Source: Francisella uliginis (GTDB lineage Bacteria > Pseudomonadota > Gammaproteobacteria > Francisellales > Francisellaceae). Taken from it: a stretch of 64,000 nucleotides of DNA. Under the pieces are notes generated by a model. The model was not told where the DNA came from and did not search any database. It was given only the letters and a program-made list of their open reading frames with translations. The stretch lies in the NCBI RefSeq assembly GCF_001895265.1, contig NZ_CP016796.1, positions 124,001-188,000 on the forward strand. Reading direction: 5' to 3'. This document shows positions 50,428 through 61,064 of the stretch, piece by piece; position 1 is the first letter of the stretch; each line of letters starts with the position of its first letter. The position numbers and the translations under genes were made by a program.

Positions 50428-51468
50428 TTAGTTAGTAGTAGCTGTTGCAAGAGCTATAGCTACTAAATATGGGTCAGAGTTTGCACCAGGTCTTCTATCT
50501 TCAAAGTACCCATAACCTTTTAATGCTACAGGTCTAGGAATTCTGATAGAACAACCTCTATCAGCATCGCCAATGCTGAAAGTTGACATATCTGATGTTT
50601 CATATTCACCAGTCAATCTTTCATGTAGGTTGAATCCATAGTTTTGAATATCTGTAGCATGATTTTTTTCTAGGTTCTTAACTATATCTGCGATTGCTTG
50701 TCTACCTTGTTGAGGATCTCTAGTTTTCTTAGTAGAGAAGTTAGTATGTAAACCAGCGCCATTCCAATCACCTTTAATAGGCTTATTGTCAAATGAAATA
50801 GTTATATCATATTCTTCACCTAATCTTTCTAGTAACCATCTAGCAATATGAGTATGATCAGATACGTTTAATATACCTGCATCTTCACCTTCAACACCTC
50901 TGTAACCAATTTGGAACTCCCATTGACCAGGCATTACTTCAGCGTTGATTCCATAGAATAAAATTCCAGCATCTAAGCAAGCTTGCATATGAGTTTCTAC
51001 TAGATCACGGCCAAAGGCTTTGCTAGCACCTGCACTACAATAATATGGACCTTGAGGACCAGGGAAGCCAGTTGTAGGCCAGCCTAGAGGACGTCCATCT
51101 TTGAACATAGTGTATTCTTGCTCAAATCCAGCCCACATTTCATGGTCTTCGTCAGCATTATCTAGAATCTCTCTTAGCTTAGCTCTATTGTTAGTTTTAT
51201 GAGGAGTCTCTCCGTCTGGATTATAAACTTCACATAAAACGATATAACCACATTCTCTTAAAGGGTCAATTACAAAATTGACTGGTTTGATTATACAATC
51301 TGAATCATTACCTGTAGCTTGGTTTGTTGATGAACCATCAAAGCTCCATTCAGGGAAATCCTGGGCGTTATTAACCTCTTTGAAAGGTAAAACTCGTGCT
51401 TTTGATCTAAGCTCAGGCACTGGATCTGTACCATCGATCCAGATATATTCTGCGGTCATTGTCTTCAT
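50428..51468 (-). CDS. glnA: Glutamine synthetase, type II (eukaryotic-type)
   Basis: A 346-residue enzyme, far shorter than the 470-residue type I enzyme of enteric bacteria. It has WSFDGSSTNQATGNDSDCIIKP near residue 42, GFEQEYTMFKDGRPLGWP near 123, NAEVMPGQWEFQIGY near 178 and GAGLHTNFSTKKTRDP near 237, the phrases of GSII as in plants, animals and some bacteria. Such enzymes form decamers and lack the adenylylation tyrosine loop, so regulation must differ from type I. It makes glutamine from glutamate, ammonia and ATP. Confidence 0.93.
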   Translation of the reverse strand: MKTMTAEYIWIDGTDPVPELRSKARVLPFKEVNNAQDFPEWSFDGSSTNQATGNDSDCIIKPVNFVIDPLRECGYIVLCEVYNPDGETPHKTNNRAKLREILDNADEDHEMWAGFEQEYTMFKDGRPLGWPTTGFPGPQGPYYCSAGASKAFGRDLVETHMQACLDAGILFYGINAEVMPGQWEFQIGYRGVEGEDAGILNVSDHTHIARWLLERLGEEYDITISFDNKPIKGDWNGAGLHTNFSTKKTRDPQQGRQAIADIVKNLEKNHATDIQNYGFNLHERLTGEYETSDMSTFSIGDADRGCSIRIPRPVALKGYGYFEDRRPGANSDPYLVAIALATATTN

Positions 51469-51593
51469 TTTTACGTTAGCTTCCTTAACTTTTGTTGGCT
51501 CATATAAATGATATCAAGTGTCTAAAAAAAGTAAATGACAACAGCACTAAGTTTATAAAAAAATCATAAGTTATGATAAAACGCAACCCTAAA

Positions 51594-52574
51594 TTAGTTG
51601 AATAATTGAAAAGTTATTTCATTTAGCTGTAATCTAGTATTTGCTTTTTTAGCACCTTTTATGGATAGATCAGTATCAAGACACATTTCTAAACAACGTG
51701 ATATTGTGTCTGAATCAATTTTATTAGCCAAACTTGTGTAAAATTTTTGTTTTGACTGCCAAATATTATTGTCTTTAAATATCTTCTGATGATATGTTAT
51801 TTGCGTGTTTTTTAGTTGTGAAAGGATTCTTAGTTCTTTTTTTAGACACCATAATACTAAAGGAGGCTTATCATTTTCATTTAAAATATTGTTTAAAATT
51901 TTCAAAGCTTTGGTTCTTTGCTGCTTAAGTATTGCCTCAGAAAGATCAAACACATCATAATTTGAATGCTCATGAAGAAAAGGGCGTATTGAGTTCTCAT
52001 CAAATGAAGGTGTATTCTGTCTTGATAGGAGTTTAAGTATTTGCTTTGTGGCAATAAGGTTCCCTTCTGTTTTTTGTGCTAAAAGTTCTATTGCCTGTCT
52101 AGTAATATTAAGATTTAAATCTGATATTTCATTGTCTATGATATTCACAGCATTTGTGAAGTTTGGCTGATATATTTTTATATGTATAGCCTTATTTGCA
52201 AGACTTTGGAACCATTTTGCCGAAGTGTTTTGTTTTTTCATACCACTAAAAACAAGCAAGTAAACATTTTCATCATCACTTAGTAAGTTCTCAGTTAGAG
52301 CGTTCTGAAGATTTTTTTGTGGCGGTTTATCAAAATTAAATTGGATAAACTTATCCATTGAGAATAGGCTTAGGCTATCTGTTTCATTATATAAAATATC
52401 AAGATTTTGTTCAGTTAGATCATGATAAGATATTTCAAAATCTTTCTGCTTAAATGTTTTGGTTATTTTTTCAATAATATTATGTTTTTGTAACGGCTCA
52501 TCTCCAGTTATAATAAATAGCTTATAATTTGTAAGGTCATTTTTTTTGAGAAAATCAAAGTAACTTAGTTCCAT
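51594..52574 (-). CDS. holA: DNA polymerase III subunit delta
   Basis: A 326-residue clamp-loader subunit. The order is that of HolA: N-terminal domain with KLFIITGDEPLQKHNIIEKI (about 16-35), YHDLTEQNLDILYNETDSLSLFSMDKFIQF, LLVFSGMKKQNTSAKWFQSL, and the helical C-terminal collar. The sequence diverges strongly between species, so the call rests on order and length. It stands alone between glnA and the lipocalin gene. Confidence 0.85.
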   Translation of the reverse strand: MELSYFDFLKKNDLTNYKLFIITGDEPLQKHNIIEKITKTFKQKDFEISYHDLTEQNLDILYNETDSLSLFSMDKFIQFNFDKPPQKNLQNALTENLLSDDENVYLLVFSGMKKQNTSAKWFQSLANKAIHIKIYQPNFTNAVNIIDNEISDLNLNITRQAIELLAQKTEGNLIATKQILKLLSRQNTPSFDENSIRPFLHEHSNYDVFDLSEAILKQQRTKALKILNNILNENDKPPLVLWCLKKELRILSQLKNTQITYHQKIFKDNNIWQSKQKFYTSLANKIDSDTISRCLEMCLDTDLSIKGAKKANTRLQLNEITFQLFN

Positions 52575-52660
52575 AATATTAAAAAATTTTAACTATTCCT
52601 ATAACAAGTATTTAGTTTACTATATTGTGTATCTATTAGAAATTTAAAAGCAGTTTAAAT

Positions 52661-53179
52661 ATGAAAAAGTTATTTATAATATTGGTAAGTGTTTCTATGC
52701 TACTACTTTCTGGATGTGTAACAAAACCGGATAATATAAAGCCTGTCAAAAATTTTCAGGCAAGTAAATATTTAGGTAAATGGTATGAAATAGCTCGTTT
52801 TGATAATAGTTTTGAAAAAGGCATGACAAATGTTTACGCTGAGTATAGTTTGAATCCTGATGGTTCAATAAAGGTGGTAAATAGTGGTGTTACACCTTCC
52901 ACTGGTAAAAGAAGTTATGCAACAGGAGTTGCAAAATTTGTTGAGAATAAAAATACGGCATTTTTAAAAGTTTCCTTCTTTAGACCTTTTTATGGAGCAT
53001 ATGTTGTATTTAAATTAGATGATAATTATAAATATGCTTATGTTGTCGGTGATAATAAAAACTATTTATGGCTACTTTCTAGAACTAAAACAGTCCCAGA
53101 AAGCGTAAAACAAGACTTTATTAAGAAAGCTAAAGGGCTAGGGTATGATACAAGTAAATTGGTATGGGTTAAACAATAG
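52661..53179 (+). CDS. blc: Bacterial lipocalin (Blc-like lipoprotein)
   Basis: A 172-residue lipoprotein: signal MKKLFIILVSVSMLLLSGC, then the lipocalin signature ASKYLGKWYEIARFDNSFEKG (about 34-54), YAYVVGDNKNYLWLLSRT and the C-terminal KLVWVKQ. Blc-type lipocalins sit on the outer membrane and carry lysophospholipids. Single gene with promoter region of about 85 bases. Confidence 0.92.
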   Translation: MKKLFIILVSVSMLLLSGCVTKPDNIKPVKNFQASKYLGKWYEIARFDNSFEKGMTNVYAEYSLNPDGSIKVVNSGVTPSTGKRSYATGVAKFVENKNTAFLKVSFFRPFYGAYVVFKLDDNYKYAYVVGDNKNYLWLLSRTKTVPESVKQDFIKKAKGLGYDTSKLVWVKQ

Positions 53180-53260
53180 CTTTATAAAAAGAGTTTTTAT
53201 TTAAATCACTATTAAAAAATGTAAGAATATACATACGTTTTTTCTACCTTAAAAGTATTA

Positions 53261-54529
53261 GTGTCTCAAACTTATAAATTTAATAAATTCGACCTTAGCT
53301 GGCTTGTTGTCAGTATAGGAATGGCAGTGGGTGCTGGAATTGTCCTTGTTCCTGTAAGTGTGGGTGTAGTAGGTTTTACCGTTTTTATGGTATCAATATT
53401 AATAGCCTATCCAGGTATATATCTTTTTCAAAAGCTTTATATACAAACATTATTTGAATCTGAAAAGCCTAAAGATTATAAAGAAGTCGTTGCTGAGTTG
53501 TTAGGAGGTAAATGGTCGGCTTTTTTAGGCGCTTTATATCTTCTTATGATGATTATATGGACAGTGATATATGCTGAGGTTGTTGCAAAGTCTTTAGCAT
53601 CATATCTATATATGTTCAAATTAACTACAAATCCACATCTTGAGCAAAGCGCTTTATATAGTGGGATTTTGATGATTATTCTGATATTTTTAGGAGTTAA
53701 GAGTCAGAAGCTTTTTGTGCGGATATCTACACTTTTAGTAGCTGTACTAGTTGTATCAATTATCATAGTTTCTATATGTTTAATTCCTTTATGGTCAACT
53801 AGTAACCTTTTAGAACTACCTTCTAGCAGTGGTGAATTTATTGCTAAAAGTATTATAATGTTGCCGTTTTCATTAACATCAATTTTGTTTATCCAGTCTC
53901 TAAGTCCAATGGTTATTGGTTATAGATCACATTACCGTTGTAAGGATAAAAGTTTTATTTTAAATAAAACTCTTAGGACGATGAGTATAGCATTTGTTAT
54001 ATTGGTTGTAATTATAGGTTTTTATGTATTATCCTTCTCTTTAGTTATTCCAAAAACTCAAGCATTAGCAGCAACAGCGAGCAATCAGTCAGCATTTATA
54101 TTGCTAGAGAAGCAGGGCCAGTCAAATGATATATTATATGTTTGTGGAATTATTATCAGTTTATGTGCTATTTTAACTTCTTTTCTAAGTATCTTAGCGG
54201 GGATGGAAGAGTCTTTAAGAGGTATCTTGAGAGGAAAATTTAGAAAGAATGGTTTAGCTATTGAAGGTAAAAGCTTATTTAGTCTTAATACTGTGGTAGT
54301 TGTTATTATATTTCTATTAACATGGCTTTCGATAGTTTTTAATGCACCAATATATAAACTAGTACCTTTATCTGGACCAATATTTGGAATATTAGGATGT
54401 TTAGTACCTGCGTATATTGTTTTTAAAACTCCAAGCTTAAAGAAGTATCGGACTAAAAGTATTTATTTTATTATTTTTATCGGTATTGTTTTAGTTATAT
54501 CGCCGTTGTTAACATCGGCATTGTCGTAG
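53261..54529 (+). CDS. Amino-acid permease, HAAAP (SdaC/YhjV-like) family
   Basis: A 422-residue protein with about eleven membrane helices. Helix 1 has SIGMAVGAGIVLVPVSVGVVG, the unwound glycine segment typical of the hydroxy/aromatic amino acid permeases, and LPFSLTSILFIQSLSPMVIGYRSH fits helix 6. These are proton- or sodium-coupled importers of serine, threonine or aromatic amino acids. The start is GTG 53261 without a strong Shine-Dalgarno. Substrate unknown. Confidence 0.8.
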   Translation: MSQTYKFNKFDLSWLVVSIGMAVGAGIVLVPVSVGVVGFTVFMVSILIAYPGIYLFQKLYIQTLFESEKPKDYKEVVAELLGGKWSAFLGALYLLMMIIWTVIYAEVVAKSLASYLYMFKLTTNPHLEQSALYSGILMIILIFLGVKSQKLFVRISTLLVAVLVVSIIIVSICLIPLWSTSNLLELPSSSGEFIAKSIIMLPFSLTSILFIQSLSPMVIGYRSHYRCKDKSFILNKTLRTMSIAFVILVVIIGFYVLSFSLVIPKTQALAATASNQSAFILLEKQGQSNDILYVCGIIISLCAILTSFLSILAGMEESLRGILRGKFRKNGLAIEGKSLFSLNTVVVVIIFLLTWLSIVFNAPIYKLVPLSGPIFGILGCLVPAYIVFKTPSLKKYRTKSIYFIIFIGIVLVISPLLTSALS

Positions 54530-54581
54530 AGTAAAACTATGCTAGATCAAAGAGAATAGTTAAGAAAATAAAGAATTGATA

Positions 54582-56129
54582 TTAATGTCTAAAATGTCTC
54601 ATTCCTGTGAAGACCATAGTTATACCAGCTTTATTAGCAGCATCGATAACTTCTTGATCATTCTTAGATCCACCTGGTTGAATTACTGCAGTTGCACCAG
54701 CTTTGATACATTCCTCTAGACCATCAGCGAATGGAAAGAAAGCATCAGATGCAACAGCTGAGTTTTTAGCACCTTCATGAGCTTCGGCTTTCTCAGCCCC
54801 AATTCTAGCAGAATCTACACGAGACATCTGTCCAGCACCAATACCAACTGTTTGAGTATCTCGAGCATATACAATAGCGTTTGATTTGACATATTTAACA
54901 GCTTTCCATGCAAACATTAAATCAGCCCATTCTTTATCTGTGGGAGCTCTATCTGTAACAACTTTACAGTCATTAATATCTACACCACCATTATCATAAG
55001 ATTGTGATAGTATTCCACCATGAATGTTTTTGCTTATCATGCGTGATGATTTTGTATCAAAAACTTTACCTGTCTCTAGTACACGTAAGTTTTTCTTAGC
55101 AGTTAAAACCTCTAAGGCTTCTTGAGTATAGCTAGGAGCAATTATTACTTCTAAAAACATTTTGCCTAAAGACTCAGCAAATTCTTTATCAACCTCACAG
55201 TTAAATGCAACAATACCACCAAATGCTGAAATTGGATCACAAGCTAAAGCTTTTTTCCAAGCCTTATGAGCATTTTTGCCAGAAGCTATGCCGCAAGGGT
55301 TAGCATGTTTGATAATTGCACAAGATGGTTCAGAGTATTCACAAACCATTTCAAATGCACCATCAGCATCATTTAAATTATTGTATGATAGCTCTTTACC
55401 TTGTAGTTGCTTAGCATTTGTGATGCTTACACAATCTGTATCTGTAGAATATACAGCAGCTTTTTGATGTGGGTTTTCACCATATCTTAGGACTTGCTTA
55501 AGAGTTCCTACTGAGAAAAGCTTTTCTGGATACTCTTCATCTAACTCTTTGCTAAACCAATTTGCAATATGACTATCATATTCAGCAGTATGAGCAAAAG
55601 CTTCTTTAGCAAACTCTTTACGTGTTTGTAGAGTTGTTTGACCATCATTTTGAGCCATTTCTGTTATTACAGTTTCATATTGGTTTGGGTTTGTAACTAT
55701 AGCTGTATGCTTATGGTTTTTCGCACATGAGCGAACCATTGATGGTCCACCAATATCAATATTTTCGATACATGTATCAAAATCAGCGCCAGATTTAACT
55801 GTATTAACAAAAGGGTATAAGTTAACAACAACCATATCTATTTGGCCAATATTGTTATCTTGCATTGCTTGAAGGTGTTCTGAATTATCTCTATCTGCTA
55901 AGATGCCTCCGTGGATAAGAGGATGAAGTGTCTTTACACGTCCATTCATAATCTCTGGGAAGTTAGTATGTTCAGATACATCTTTGACATTAAGACCTGC
56001 TTCTTTTAGGGCTTTTGATGTTCCTCCGGTTGATAGAATTTCTATATTATATTTAGCTAATTCTTTGGCAAAATCGACAATACCTGTTTTATCTGAAACA
56101 GATATTAGAACCCTTTTTATTTTCGACAT
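54582..56129 (-). CDS. purH: Bifunctional AICAR transformylase / IMP cyclohydrolase
   Basis: A 515-residue enzyme for the last two steps of IMP synthesis. The N-terminal cyclohydrolase begins RVLISVSDKTGIVDFAKEL with STGGTSKALKEAGL and GRVKTLHPLIHGGILADR. The transformylase half (from about 200) has LRYGENPHQKAAVY, and CAIIKHANPCGIASG contains the catalytic Lys-His. The C terminus VFTGMRHFRH is typical. It diverges from purA, with the two purine genes about 180 bases apart. Confidence 0.97.
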   Translation of the reverse strand: MSKIKRVLISVSDKTGIVDFAKELAKYNIEILSTGGTSKALKEAGLNVKDVSEHTNFPEIMNGRVKTLHPLIHGGILADRDNSEHLQAMQDNNIGQIDMVVVNLYPFVNTVKSGADFDTCIENIDIGGPSMVRSCAKNHKHTAIVTNPNQYETVITEMAQNDGQTTLQTRKEFAKEAFAHTAEYDSHIANWFSKELDEEYPEKLFSVGTLKQVLRYGENPHQKAAVYSTDTDCVSITNAKQLQGKELSYNNLNDADGAFEMVCEYSEPSCAIIKHANPCGIASGKNAHKAWKKALACDPISAFGGIVAFNCEVDKEFAESLGKMFLEVIIAPSYTQEALEVLTAKKNLRVLETGKVFDTKSSRMISKNIHGGILSQSYDNGGVDINDCKVVTDRAPTDKEWADLMFAWKAVKYVKSNAIVYARDTQTVGIGAGQMSRVDSARIGAEKAEAHEGAKNSAVASDAFFPFADGLEECIKAGATAVIQPGGSKNDQEVIDAANKAGITMVFTGMRHFRH

Positions 56130-56169
56130 GTATTTATTCCTTGTTTTGATGGTTAAAGCTATAATTTGA

Positions 56170-57594
<1,425 letters not shown>

Positions 57595-57596
57595 TT

Positions 57597-58130
57597 ATGA
57601 GTTATTCTGCAGAAAATACTAATGTTTATATAACATCTGAACAACTTGAAGCTGCTGTTACTAAGTTAGCTGAAGAGATCAATCAAGACTATTCTGGTCA
57701 AGAGGTTACTCTTGTATGTGTTTTAAAAGGATCATTTATGTTCTTCGCGGACCTTGTAAGAAAGCTAAGAGTAGATCTAAGAACACAATTTATTACAGCT
57801 TCATCTTATGGTTCAGGAACAAAGAGCTCTGGCGAGGTAACTCTAACAGAGACATCGCTTAAAGAAGAGTTTGTTAAAGATAAAAATATCATAATAATTG
57901 AAGATATCGTTGATACTGGACATACTTATCATAAATTAATGGAAGGTATAAACAAATATAACCCTAAAACGTTAAAATTTGCTACTTTGTTATTTAAGCC
58001 AGCAAGGTTAGAAAGAGAAGTGGATCTTGACTATGTTTGCTTTGAAATCGAAGATAAATTCATTGTTGGTTATGGCCTAGACTTTGATGAGAAGTATCGA
58101 GAACTTCCTTATATAGGACTTATTAAATAA
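57597..58130 (+). CDS. hpt: Hypoxanthine phosphoribosyltransferase
   Basis: A 177-residue purine salvage enzyme. The PRPP motif is [17 protein letters not shown] (about 99-115), and [18 protein letters not shown] is the early loop. It converts hypoxanthine (and perhaps guanine) to the nucleotide. It begins two bases after the purA stop, so it is co-transcribed with it. Guanine versus hypoxanthine preference cannot be judged. Confidence 0.93.
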   Translation: MSYSAENTNVYITSEQLEAAVTKLAEEINQDYSGQEVTLVCVLKGSFMFFADLVRKLRVDLRTQFITASSYGSGTKSSGEVTLTETSLKEEFVKDKNIIIIEDIVDTGHTYHKLMEGINKYNPKTLKFATLLFKPARLEREVDLDYVCFEIEDKFIVGYGLDFDEKYRELPYIGLIK

Positions 58131-58142
58131 ATTTCTAAAGTT

Positions 58143-58868
58143 TTAGAATGGGAATCCACTTACAAAAGCATCTCTAAGAAAATCTTCAGCTAATTTCCAA
58201 GCTCTTTTATTTGATGTCGCATTAAAAACAGTACCAAACTCAAAGTCATTAGCACTTGGATTTGTAAAGGCATGGTACGTGTTACCGAAAGTATGCAATT
58301 GCCAATCAGCTTTACGCTTATCCATCTCCTGTTGGAATCTATTAACTTGTTCAGGTGGCACCATTGGATCATTATAACCATGTAAGACCAGTATTTTGGT
58401 GTCGATGTTTTGTTCTTTGTTAATTGTTGAATCAAGCAAGCCATGAAAGCTTATAGCTGCCTTTAGCTGCATATTAGATCTTGCCATATCTAGAACACAT
58501 TTACCTCCAAAGCAAAAGCCAATTGCAGAGATATTTGACTTATCTACTCTAGGTATTTTTTTTACTACGCTATATGCTGTTCTAAGTCTTGTCATAAGTG
58601 CATACTTGTCTTCTAATAAAGAGTTCATTAGAGCAGCATTCTCTTCTTTTGATAATCCTACCTTAGCATCTCCATAAAGATCTATAGCAAAGCCAAGATA
58701 GCCTTTTTTTGCTATTGCTATTGCTTTATCACAAGCGAATTTATCGCGACCTGCCCATGTTGGAGCTATTAGTACTGCAGGTAGATGCGACCCTCTATCA
58801 GGATATGCACAAAAACCTTTTAATAATACACCATCTCCACGATATTCAACTTCTTTTGTTATTATCAT
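58143..58868 (-). CDS. Dienelactone hydrolase family protein
   Basis: A 241-residue alpha/beta hydrolase. The nucleophile is Cys119 in AIGFCFGGKCVLD, as in dienelactone hydrolase, with Asp in LHGYNDPMVPPEQV and His in NTYHAFTNPSAND. It is cytoplasmic. True substrate unknown; the family acts on varied lactones and esters. It is convergent with hpt. Confidence 0.9.
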   Translation of the reverse strand: MIITKEVEYRGDGVLLKGFCAYPDRGSHLPAVLIAPTWAGRDKFACDKAIAIAKKGYLGFAIDLYGDAKVGLSKEENAALMNSLLEDKYALMTRLRTAYSVVKKIPRVDKSNISAIGFCFGGKCVLDMARSNMQLKAAISFHGLLDSTINKEQNIDTKILVLHGYNDPMVPPEQVNRFQQEMDKRKADWQLHTFGNTYHAFTNPSANDFEFGTVFNATSNKRAWKLAEDFLRDAFVSGFPF

Positions 58869-58922
58869 TTTATATGTAGTTTATAATCAAATTAGCATAA
58901 TTATAAAGTTATATATAAGAAA

Positions 58923-59907
58923 ACGCCATGTACGAGTTTAAATTTTAATAAATAAAAAAATAGACATAGAATAATTCAAAAAAAAACAAATAAACGAACA
59001 AACTATGTCTACAGAGGATTTTATCATCAGTGTTTACTGTTTAGTAGAAGATATTTATCAAAAAGTTATTATTAAAAGATTAAGATCTAAAGGACCTATG
59101 CCAAAATTGTCCGACTCGGAAGTTATAACTATGGAGATAGTCGGAGAGTTCTCGGGGCTTAATCATGATAAACAAATATGGAAATATTTTAGTACTCATT
59201 GGTTAGAATGGTTTCCTAACATTGGTAGTCGCAAAACCTTTGTAACACAAGCATCTAATCTATCTATAATCAAAAATATTATGCGAAATAACTTAGCTAA
59301 ACAGTTAGGTGCATTTAGTGATGATATACATTTGTTTGATGGTTTCCCAATGCCTGTGTGCCACTATAAAAGATCAAGTAAAACCAAGCTATTTAAAAGT
59401 GAGGCAGATTATGGTTATTGTGCAGCTAAAGATGAAAAGTACTATGGGTTCAAAGGGCACTTGTTAGTTAGTATGACAGGAATTCCAACTACCTATACTT
59501 TTGCTTCTGCAGAGATTGATGAAAGAAAGCTTCTTCCTGAGTTAGTTAGTGATATAAAAGGTTTGGTTATAGCCGATAAAGGACTTATAGATTTTGAATT
59601 ACAAGGTAATTTGATTGCTCAAGGTATTAATCTACAAACTCCTTTAAGATCTAATATGAAAGATGATAGGGATAAATGTTTTGTCAAAATGCTTGTCTCA
59701 ACAAGAAGGCTTATAGAAACAGTTATTGGACAACTGACTGATAGATTTGGAATTGCTAATATAAAAGCTAGAAAACTTTGGCATTTTAGTAGAAAAGTAG
59801 CTAGAAAAATACTGGCTTACACTGTAGCATATGCCATTAACCTAAAAATAAATCCTCTTAATCCATTACAGTTTGATAAAATTATTAATTAAACTCGTAC
59901 ATGGCGT
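58923..59907 (+). mobile_element. IS982-family insertion sequence (ISFtu4-like), 985 bp
   Basis: The ends are perfect 18-base inverted repeats: ACGCCATGTACGAGTTTA (58923-58940) and its complement (59890-59907). The target duplication is the perfect 8-mer ATAAGAAA at 58915-58922 and 59908-59915, which fits IS982 elements and says the insertion is recent and undisturbed. One transposase gene fills it. The element lies in the gap before the second IS and breaks no gene that I can see. Confidence 0.93.
59005..59892 (+). CDS. IS982-family transposase
   Basis: A 295-residue DDE transposase. The N terminus MSTEDFIISVYCLVEDIYQK and KLSDSEVITMEIVGEFSGL are typical of the family. Catalytic residues: Asp in LFDGFPMPVCH, Asp in VIADKGLIDFE, and Glu in RRLIETVIGQLTDRFGI. 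The conserved KLFKSEADYGYCAAKDEKYYGFKGHLLVS segment lies between. The frame is intact from end to end and its stop lies three bases inside the right inverted repeat. Confidence 0.93.
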   Translation: MSTEDFIISVYCLVEDIYQKVIIKRLRSKGPMPKLSDSEVITMEIVGEFSGLNHDKQIWKYFSTHWLEWFPNIGSRKTFVTQASNLSIIKNIMRNNLAKQLGAFSDDIHLFDGFPMPVCHYKRSSKTKLFKSEADYGYCAAKDEKYYGFKGHLLVSMTGIPTTYTFASAEIDERKLLPELVSDIKGLVIADKGLIDFELQGNLIAQGINLQTPLRSNMKDDRDKCFVKMLVSTRRLIETVIGQLTDRFGIANIKARKLWHFSRKVARKILAYTVAYAINLKINPLNPLQFDKIIN

Positions 59908-60116
59908 ATAAGAAAATAAAATACTATTTAAAGTATCGTGAATTATTATCTATAAGTATCATTGAAAAGAGCTAAAATCTAAAGTTGTCTATCTAAAGTA
60001 GTATCTTAAATTCAATCATTTTTTGACCTATAAAAGCCGACTTGGAAAGCTAGAGCTCAAGTTACTTGATTACTATATGGTTTAATAGTTTAAAACCTTA
60101 TAAGTTTATAAAACTA

Positions 60117-60977
60117 GGTTCTGTGCACAAAAATAAATTCTCATCGTAGCCAAATAAAAGTACAAGCTAATTTAATCATTCCTAGATATGCGGAAACGGT
60201 TTTATCAAATCTGGAAAACACTCTTCTAAAATGTTTGATTTTAGAAAAGAAATTCTCTATCAAATGTCTTTCTTTATATATTTGAATATCAAAACCTATA
60301 GGGTTTATAGTATTTGATTTACAAGGAATAACAGCTTCAGAGGATATGTTTTGAATATGTTCTCTAATCTCATTAGAATGATATGCTCTATCAGCAATAA
60401 CTTTTGTATTATATACATTCTGCAGTAAGTCTATAGCTACTTTACTATCATGAGTTTTACCTTCTGATAGTAATATTTCCATTGGGTTGCCTAAAGCATC
60501 AGTCATAGCATGAATCTTGGTGGTTACCCCTCCAACTGATCTACCAATTGCTTGGTTGTTATCTTTGTCATATCCTGTAGAACAGGCATGCGCTCTTGTT
60601 ATTGTTGAGTCGAGCATAACTTCTTGTAAATCAGGGTTTTGTACTGACTTAAATAATCTAGAGAATATGCCTTTATCACACCAATCTTTAAAACGCTTAT
60701 GTATTGATCTATATTTACCATAATAAAATGGTAACATCCTCCATTGGCAGCCTGTACGTAATACATAAAATACTGCTTCAATAAATAATCTTAATTTATC
60801 TGCATCATTGGTATGTATACCTTTTTGTAATTTTAAGAATGATAAAATACTTGACCAAAATACTTCTTTTATATGATAATTCACTTGCTAAACCTTTGAT
60901 ATTTATTGCTTTTCAACTTTTAAATAACAACGGTTTAGCTATTTTCAATTTAATTTAGCTTTTTTGTGCACAGAACC
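60117..60977 (-). mobile_element. ISFtu2-type IS5-family insertion sequence, 861 bp
   Basis: The ends are perfect 17-base inverted repeats starting GGTTCTGTGCACAAAAA (60117-60133) and its complement (60961-60977), flanked by TA on both sides (60115-60116, 60978-60979). The transposase matches what I remember of ISFtu2, the abundant IS5-family element of F. tularensis. The 200 bases between this IS and the IS982 element hold no gene. Its right end lies 87 bases before the RND adaptor gene and could affect that promoter. Confidence 0.9.
60141..60884 (-). CDS. ISFtu2-type IS5-family transposase
   Basis: A 247-residue DDE transposase with N-terminal RLFIEAVFYVLRTGCQWRMLPFYYGKYRSIHKRFKDW, the IS5 (IS427-like) opening. 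The catalytic residues are Asp in EVMLDSTITRAHACSTGYDK, Asp in KVIADRAYHSNEIR and Glu in RHLIENFFSKIKHFRR. AIGRSVGGVTTKIHAMTDALGNP is the family phrase. A single complete frame, so no programmed frameshift is needed. Confidence 0.93.
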   Translation of the reverse strand: MNYHIKEVFWSSILSFLKLQKGIHTNDADKLRLFIEAVFYVLRTGCQWRMLPFYYGKYRSIHKRFKDWCDKGIFSRLFKSVQNPDLQEVMLDSTITRAHACSTGYDKDNNQAIGRSVGGVTTKIHAMTDALGNPMEILLSEGKTHDSKVAIDLLQNVYNTKVIADRAYHSNEIREHIQNISSEAVIPCKSNTINPIGFDIQIYKERHLIENFFSKIKHFRRVFSRFDKTVSAYLGMIKLACTFIWLR

Positions 60978-61064
60978 TATATACAATCAAAAAAAAATAA
61001 ACTAGACTATCTAAAATTGATAAAAACATCCTCTTTGATAGGATACTTTACGATATAAAATATA

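Noticed and set aside
58133-58148. TTCTAAA/TTTAGAA hairpin at the hpt-hydrolase junction as terminator
   Set aside because: Two-base loop and no T tract; it also overlaps the hydrolase stop codon.
59916-60114. Possible gene remnant between the two insertion sequences
   Set aside because: No frame longer than a few tens of codons and no recognisable peptide; I see nothing in these 199 bases.
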